NCBI GenBank assembly: GCA_024683455.1
Contig: JAIKYE010000102.1
Location: 1 to 49,038, forward strand
Reading direction: 5' to 3'
Length of the DNA: 49,038 bases
Source: Bacteroidaceae bacterium
GTDB lineage: Bacteria > Bacteroidota > Bacteroidia > Bacteroidales > Bacteroidaceae
In this document: one piece after another, positions 43,975 to 49,038 of the stretch
Layout of the letters: every line of letters starts with the position of its first letter
How positions within the stretch are numbered: position 1 is the stretch's first letter
The notes under the pieces: model-generated
What the model saw: only the letters and a program-made list of their open reading frames with translations
Told to the model about the DNA's origin: nothing
The model's database searches: none
Translations under genes and position numbers: made by a program

Positions 43975-44023
43975 CAAAAGTAAACATTTTTTTTTTAACA
44001 AAAGAGTTTTTTTTGTATTTTCG
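43975..44023. promoter_or_regulatory. Divergent promoters for gltX and the 7TM-HD gene
   Basis: The minus strand reads TACTTTTG at 43975-43982 for gltX. On the plus strand TATTTTCG at 44016-44023, a one-base variant of TAnnTTTG, serves the HD-domain gene. A T-run separates them. The rightward box overlaps a TTG at 44013, arguing against that TTG as the start of the HD gene. Confidence 0.6.
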
Positions 44024-44108
44024 CACTCAGAAAGGAACTTTCTCATCTTTCGGAAGTGAAATAACTCCCGCGAGTGAAAACGAGTTTACTTCTAAGCAAA
44101 AAGAAAAT

Positions 44109-46190
44109 ATGAGCAGATATAACAGAAAAAGAATAGTAAGCAAAAAGGAGTACCTGTATAGGGTTTTCATATCTCTGTCCATGATTGTCATCTTAGCTGT
44201 CTTTCTGCCCAAGGGAGGTTACAATAAGTATGAATATAAGATTGGTGAGCCTTGGGAAGATGCGCAGTTGATTGCTCAGGATAGTTTCCCTGTATATAAG
44301 AGTGAGGCCCAGCTGAAACGTGAGAGCGACAGCCTTCGCAGGTTCTATGAGCCCTATTTTGAGCTTAACACTACCATATACGAAAAGCAGGCGCTAGAAT
44401 TGAGGGAGGCGTTTAAGAGCTTGCCGCACGATGGTGTTCCGACTTATTATTTGCCTCATTTGTTGGATAAACTGAGACGCCTCTACACTCAGGGTGTCGT
44501 AGCTACCGAAGACTATGATGTGCTCAAGAAAGAAAACGTGCGTCAGGTTTGGCTTTTTGAAAATAATGAGTCGCATCCCCGTTATGTAAAACAACTGTTT
44601 ACAGAGAAGACGGCGTATGAGTACCTGATGGCAGAGGAAGATAGTGTGCGTTATAACCATGGCAGGCTTCTGCGTTGTGCTTTGGAAAAGTTTATCCAAC
44701 CTAATCTGGTTTATGATGCCGAGAAATCACTCCAGCAACGTCAGGAAATAGATGCCCAGTTGGTTCCCTATATCGGTCAGGTACAGGTTAATCAGAAACT
44801 TGTTGATCATGGTCAGATCGTGGACGAATACACCTATTGTGTTCTGCAATCATTGGAGCGTTTTCAAAAGACCCGCTCGATAAGCAACAAAGAAAAAGTG
44901 TTGCAGTTGACGGGACAGGTAACATACATTGCTATTATGATAATTCTGCTCTTATTCTATTTTGAGCAGTTCCGTAGCGATTACTTAGCCAGTCCACGTT
45001 ATGTCATGTTGGTGGTAAGTCAGTGTATTATCTTCCCCTTGGTTACGTACACATTTATGATGCAAAGCTTAATGACAGTTTATGTCATTCCCTATTGCAT
45101 CCTGCCCATTTTCATACGTGTGTTCATGGATAGCCGAACGGCATTTATTACCCATACGCTTTCCATTCTCACCTGTGCCTTGGCACTTCATCATCCGTAT
45201 GAGTTTATCGTGACGCAGTTGGTGGCTGGACTGGTTGCTATTTATAGTCTTAGACAGCTTTCACAACGCAGCGATCTTGTACGCGCGGCTGCGTTGGTAA
45301 CCATAGCGTCATTGGTTACCTATTTCTGCATTGAGTTGTTGCAGGGCAGCCCGTATAACAGTACGAATGGATTTGAGGTGAAAATATATATCCATATTCT
45401 GTTGGCAGGCATTCTATCTTTGCTTGCATATACATTGCTTATGCCTATAGAGCGTATTTTCGGGTTCACCTCCAATGTTACATTGGTGGAACTTTCAAAT
45501 ATCAACAACACCATCCTTCGCAGACTTTCCGAAGAAGCACCCGGCACTTTTCAGCACAGCATGCAGGTGGCAAACTTGGCTGCGGAGGTGGCTAACAGCA
45601 TAGGCGCCAAGAGTCAGTTGGTACGTACTGGTGCTTTGTATCACGATATCGGAAAGTTAGAGAATCCGGTATTTTTTACTGAAAATCAGTCGGGTACCAA
45701 TCCACATGACAATCTACCATACGAGCAAAGTGCTCAGATTATTATTCAGCACGTAAGAAACGGATTGCGTTTGGCTGACAAATACCAACTTCCTTCTGTC
45801 ATAAAGGGCTTTATCTCTACTCATCACGGTAAGAGTTTGGCCAAATATTTCTACGTCTCCTATAAGAATGATTATCCCGATAAGGAGATAGATGAACGCA
45901 TGTTTACTTATCCTGGGCCAAACCCAACAACATTGGAACAGGCTATTCTGATGATGGCAGACTCTATTGAGGCCGCTTCACGAAGCCTTCCTGAATATAC
46001 CGAGGAGAGCCTGAACAATATGGTTGACAGAATTATTGATGATCAGGTTGCTGCCGGATATTTCACCCAATGTCCTATTTCATTTCTGGAAATCGCAGAT
46101 GCCAAGGACGTGTTCAAAACTAAGTTGCGTACCATGTATCATACCCGCATACAATATCCGGAACTCAGCGGGCAAGTAACAAAATCATAA
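44109..46190 (+). CDS. Seven-transmembrane HD-domain phosphodiesterase (PgpH-like)
   Basis: 693 residues from ATG 44109; an in-frame TTG at 44013 lies inside the promoter and is not used. After a first membrane helix (about 17-33) there is an extracytoplasmic 7TMR-HDED-like region (about 40-275), a block of six hydrophobic helices (about 280-455), and a cytoplasmic HD domain with His483 (TFQHSMQVANLAAEVA) and His512-Asp513 (LYHDIGKLENP). The motifs STHHGK and ILMMADSIEAASRS complete the metal site. The layout is that of PgpH, which breaks down cyclic di-AMP in Listeria; I infer the same nucleotide but have no proof. It ends 14 bases before the M60 gene, so the two may be co-transcribed. Confidence 0.93.
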   Translation: MSRYNRKRIVSKKEYLYRVFISLSMIVILAVFLPKGGYNKYEYKIGEPWEDAQLIAQDSFPVYKSEAQLKRESDSLRRFYEPYFELNTTIYEKQALELREAFKSLPHDGVPTYYLPHLLDKLRRLYTQGVVATEDYDVLKKENVRQVWLFENNESHPRYVKQLFTEKTAYEYLMAEEDSVRYNHGRLLRCALEKFIQPNLVYDAEKSLQQRQEIDAQLVPYIGQVQVNQKLVDHGQIVDEYTYCVLQSLERFQKTRSISNKEKVLQLTGQVTYIAIMIILLLFYFEQFRSDYLASPRYVMLVVSQCIIFPLVTYTFMMQSLMTVYVIPYCILPIFIRVFMDSRTAFITHTLSILTCALALHHPYEFIVTQLVAGLVAIYSLRQLSQRSDLVRAAALVTIASLVTYFCIELLQGSPYNSTNGFEVKIYIHILLAGILSLLAYTLLMPIERIFGFTSNVTLVELSNINNTILRRLSEEAPGTFQHSMQVANLAAEVANSIGAKSQLVRTGALYHDIGKLENPVFFTENQSGTNPHDNLPYEQSAQIIIQHVRNGLRLADKYQLPSVIKGFISTHHGKSLAKYFYVSYKNDYPDKEIDERMFTYPGPNPTTLEQAILMMADSIEAASRSLPEYTEESLNNMVDRIIDDQVAAGYFTQCPISFLEIADAKDVFKTKLRTMYHTRIQYPELSGQVTKS

Positions 46191-46204
46191 TACCATAAAA
46201 AGCT

Positions 46205-49038
46205 ATGAAAGAACGAATAATTATTTTCCTAACAGCACTTTTGCTGCTTGATGCTCTTCCTTCGAGGGCTCAGGATCCTAATACTCTGGATGGAGTAGAT
46301 TACGTCAATTATTTCCTCAACAAGGGAGGATTGGTACGTATTACCAATCGTAGGTCGTCTAATGTTAATCTTACCGATGATGGAAGCAAGACGCTAGGTG
46401 TTCGTACTAATGTAGATAATCTGCAACAAGTTTGGATTCTAGACAAACAGGGTGCTGGTTATTCACTGCGCAATGCCAGTACAGGCCGATTCCTTTCATC
46501 CAATGACAATTATCGTTCACCCAGTGTATCTCCCCAAACACTCTACGTTCAGTATAGTCCCAACAATACCTCGGAGAAAACTTCCTTCATTAATATCTCT
46601 GAGAAGAGCGATTTTAGTGGTACATCTTGCCTGAATTTGAATGGTGATGGTGTCAATCTGTATAAATGGAGTTATCAGGGTGATCATGGATCAGATTGGT
46701 CAATATCTGCTGTAGATAACTTCTCGTTGGAGCAGGTGCAGGCCGACCTGTTGGCAAAGAGTCCTTATAAAGCTCCAGAGGTAGGCAAGTATTACCGTAT
46801 CCGGAACATGGGATATGACACATGTATGAATGAGGACTTCGGTAACAATACTCTTGATTGTGAGGCAAAGAGCGAGGATAAACTCTCTCAGTATTGGACA
46901 CTCGTAGCGGCATCTTCGGGTAAATATCATTTACAGAATCTCTGCACCAGACGCTATATCACTCGTCAGAGCGGTACACTGAGCACTCAATACAAGACAC
47001 AGACAAGCAAGCCAAGTGTAGGTTTTGCCCTCACACGTACCAGTGATGCTACAAATCTGCTATATTATGTTGTTGACAATGGGAATGTTGCTTTACACTG
47101 TGATGCTCAGAGTGCTGTGGTAGGTTGGTACACCAACAATATATCTGGCAGTACGTGGGGTTTTGAAGAGGTAGAGCTCACGGATGAGTTTATTGAGAAT
47201 GGCCGCAGTGGACTGGTTGCCTATACTGAACTTAAGTCTAAGTTGTCTGCTTATAAGGCTGCACTTGGCAGACTTTTCAAGGATGGCGCATGTACAGAAC
47301 TTGCAGATGATATTCAGGAACTTTCCGATGAAGCGTTGGCAGAAAATGCCGACTTCAACTCCTTGAATGCTGATATGCAGGCCATGATTCTGAAAGTGAA
47401 AAACAACAACTGGGAGACTTGTATAGGCAGTGACGGATATAGTCGTGACTTTGAGAAATTCTTCCGTATCCGCGATGACTATCAGGTTTACAGTCATTAC
47501 CAGAAGATGTCTGGTAATGCATATTGCGGTATGAGCAACTATTTTGGAAAACTCTCAGGTCCTACTGGAATCTGTGGCAATGCTGGTGATATCATATACT
47601 TGTATGTGGATAAGGATCCCAACTCCAACTGCACGCTGCAGGTAGAGGTCGTTGCCGACAGTGAAAGTCCTGGTGATCACCAGACGGGTTCCGTAACAAC
47701 TTTGCGCAAGGGGCTCAATGCTATAATATTGAGCAACAAGAGCACCATCTATATATTCTATCAGCTCAACGATCCGGAAAAGTACCTTGCCAACTATTCT
47801 GATATGAAGATTCATATTGAAGGAGGACAGGTACAGGGCTACTGGGATGCTACCCGTGGTATGACAAATGACGACTGGAATCTCCTGCGTGAGAAAATGC
47901 TCAATAAGAGTAATATCCTGAATCTCAAGTCCAAACGCTTGGTCTTTGTTATGAATAATAGTTTGGTACAAGAGGCTATAAGTGCTGATAATAACATGGA
48001 GGGGTTGATGCGCATCTGGAATACCATGTTACAGAACGAGGAAGACTTGATGGGCTTTCAAGAGAAGGTGGAGGGTAGATTTAACAATATCTGGAACTGC
48101 TTCTCTATCAATCACAGTTACATGTATGCCACCACTTACGGAACATATTATGAGAACAGTACGCTATCTACTGTCATGAGCTATAAGGCACTGACTGAGA
48201 CAGGAGGCGGTGCCCTTTGGGGCCCCAGTCATGAAATGGGACACAATCATCAGGCATGTATCAATGGCGTGGGAAGTACGGAGACTAGTAACAACCTGTT
48301 CTCTAATGTCAACGTCTATCTGCATGGGGTAAGCACCAGCCGAGGTGATGCTGCCGAGACATGCTTTACCGATTTCGCGGCAGACAAATCATGGGTACAG
48401 CGTGGCACATGGGCACAGGCAAGGTTCTACTACCAGTTGTATCTCTACTATCATGCTACGGGACATAATACCAATTTTTACCCAAAACTCTTTACGTTGT
48501 TGCGCCAGAATCCTATCAACAAGGGTTCATGGGACGACTCTCTGACAGCAGATAGTGACGGTGATGGAACTATCGATGTTAAGGGAGGGTATAAGAGCTA
48601 TGGTAAGAATGACTATTTGCATATTGCCAAGATGATGTGTGATGCCGCAGGTGAGGACCTAAGTGAGTTCTTTGAGGCATATGGCATGTTTATCCCCGTA
48701 AGCAATTTCTTCGTGGATGATTACTCCAAATATTGGGTGACAACCACACAGGCAGATATAGATGCTGCTAAGGCTTATATGCAGCGCTATCCCAAGGCTG
48801 GTAATATCGTTTTCATCGAAGATCGTATCAAGCAATCCCCCTCTATCGCTGACGGTCCCCTGGAGGGAAAGCCAAAGAGTGCTTATCGTGTTGCAATTAG
48901 CGATGAAGTTTGCAACCAGATAGGTAAGCATGGTGATGTTGGTCAGTATTCCGATTATGTAGATGACTATGTTACAGACGGATATTATTACACGACCGCT
49001 ACAAGTTCAGGAATAACCACCTACAGAATTTTCGGAAC
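46205..49038 (+). CDS. Secreted M60-like (mucin-type) metallopeptidase, 3' end outside window
   Basis: 944 residues are visible and the frame is open at the edge. Signal peptide to about PSRAQ (23). Residues about 30-175 and 190-320 look like trefoil-type modules (YSLRNASTGRFLSS, VGKYYRIRNMGYDTCM, KYHLQNLCTRRYIT). The M60 domain follows (about 440-830) with the zinc motif His676-Glu677-x-x-His680 (HEMGHNHQ) and a likely third ligand Glu693 in STETSNNLFSN, as in enhancin and Bacteroidota mucin O-glycopeptidases. WGPSHEMG and the NNL/F phrase are characteristic. It should cleave glycosylated mucin-like proteins outside the cell. The C-terminal tail, where a T9SS signal might be, is not in the window. 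Confidence 0.88.
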   Translation, partial: MKERIIIFLTALLLLDALPSRAQDPNTLDGVDYVNYFLNKGGLVRITNRRSSNVNLTDDGSKTLGVRTNVDNLQQVWILDKQGAGYSLRNASTGRFLSSNDNYRSPSVSPQTLYVQYSPNNTSEKTSFINISEKSDFSGTSCLNLNGDGVNLYKWSYQGDHGSDWSISAVDNFSLEQVQADLLAKSPYKAPEVGKYYRIRNMGYDTCMNEDFGNNTLDCEAKSEDKLSQYWTLVAASSGKYHLQNLCTRRYITRQSGTLSTQYKTQTSKPSVGFALTRTSDATNLLYYVVDNGNVALHCDAQSAVVGWYTNNISGSTWGFEEVELTDEFIENGRSGLVAYTELKSKLSAYKAALGRLFKDGACTELADDIQELSDEALAENADFNSLNADMQAMILKVKNNNWETCIGSDGYSRDFEKFFRIRDDYQVYSHYQKMSGNAYCGMSNYFGKLSGPTGICGNAGDIIYLYVDKDPNSNCTLQVEVVADSESPGDHQTGSVTTLRKGLNAIILSNKSTIYIFYQLNDPEKYLANYSDMKIHIEGGQVQGYWDATRGMTNDDWNLLREKMLNKSNILNLKSKRLVFVMNNSLVQEAISADNNMEGLMRIWNTMLQNEEDLMGFQEKVEGRFNNIWNCFSINHSYMYATTYGTYYENSTLSTVMSYKALTETGGGALWGPSHEMGHNHQACINGVGSTETSNNLFSNVNVYLHGVSTSRGDAAETCFTDFAADKSWVQRGTWAQARFYYQLYLYYHATGHNTNFYPKLFTLLRQNPINKGSWDDSLTADSDGDGTIDVKGGYKSYGKNDYLHIAKMMCDAAGEDLSEFFEAYGMFIPVSNFFVDDYSKYWVTTTQADIDAAKAYMQRYPKAGNIVFIEDRIKQSPSIADGPLEGKPKSAYRVAISDEVCNQIGKHGDVGQYSDYVDDYVTDGYYYTTATSSGITTYRIFG

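Noticed and set aside
44013..44108. Upstream TTG start for the 7TM-HD protein
   Set aside because: It overlaps the -7 box; ATG 44109 gives a normal N-terminus (MSRYNRKR then a membrane helix).

Overview
The window looks like the chromosome of a gut- or rumen-type Prevotella or close relative (Bacteroidales). The clues are Bacteroidota promoters (TAnnTTTG at -7), a complete type IX secretion (T9SS) core cluster porP-porK-porL-porM-porN, many large secreted multi-domain proteins, three of them ending in the short IYNxxGQRVS...GKKxxx tail frequent in Prevotella, a membrane-tethered TPR/HTH regulator, and families I know mainly from Bacteroidota (probable DUF4954, DUF3316, DUF3244). No rRNA, tRNA, CRISPR array, insertion sequence or prophage was seen.

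Layout. 0-4.4 kb: the 3' end of a topoisomerase IV A subunit gene, overlapped by a barrel-like exported protein, then an S41 lipoprotein protease and a left-handed beta-helix protein. 4.4-6.2 kb: a minus-strand accessory stretch with an orphan half of an M16 peptidase, a doubtful small exported protein between two RNA hairpins, and a small DUF3244-like exported protein. 6.5-13.1 kb: a TPR-transmembrane-coiled-coil-HTH regulator, a 1000-residue GH43 enzyme, a carboxypeptidase-regulatory-like exported protein and a class A acid phosphatase. 13.2-15.4 kb: RNase R. 15.6-28.5 kb: a secreted CotH-type kinase, a 1677-residue repeat protein ending in a dockerin-like calcium-binding pair, a fasciclin lipoprotein and a GH36 alpha-galactosidase. 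28.5-37.2 kb (minus strand): porP, porK, porL, porM, porN and priA in one direction. 37.6-42.3 kb: a 1476-residue secreted protein and a 52-codon small gene too short for usual ORF cut-offs. 42.4-46.2 kb: gltX and, divergently, a 7TM-HD phosphodiesterase. 46.2 kb to the edge: an M60-like (mucin-type) metallopeptidase, cut by the window end.

How it fits together. The por genes encode the motor and ring of the T9SS. GH43, the CotH protein and the 1476-residue protein carry the C-terminal tail expected of exported or surface cargo, so machinery and likely clients lie together. The large proteins share parts: GLUG-type repeats occur in three, a discoidin-like module is shared by the CotH protein and its 1677-residue neighbour, and an apparently unnamed beta-rich module (FAND ... 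GNFRLxxLG) occurs at least four times in three proteins. The most interesting hypothesis is a surface system in which CotH kinase, dockerin-ended repeat protein, FAS1 lipoprotein and alpha-galactosidase act together. This is inference from adjacency and shared modules, not demonstrated function.
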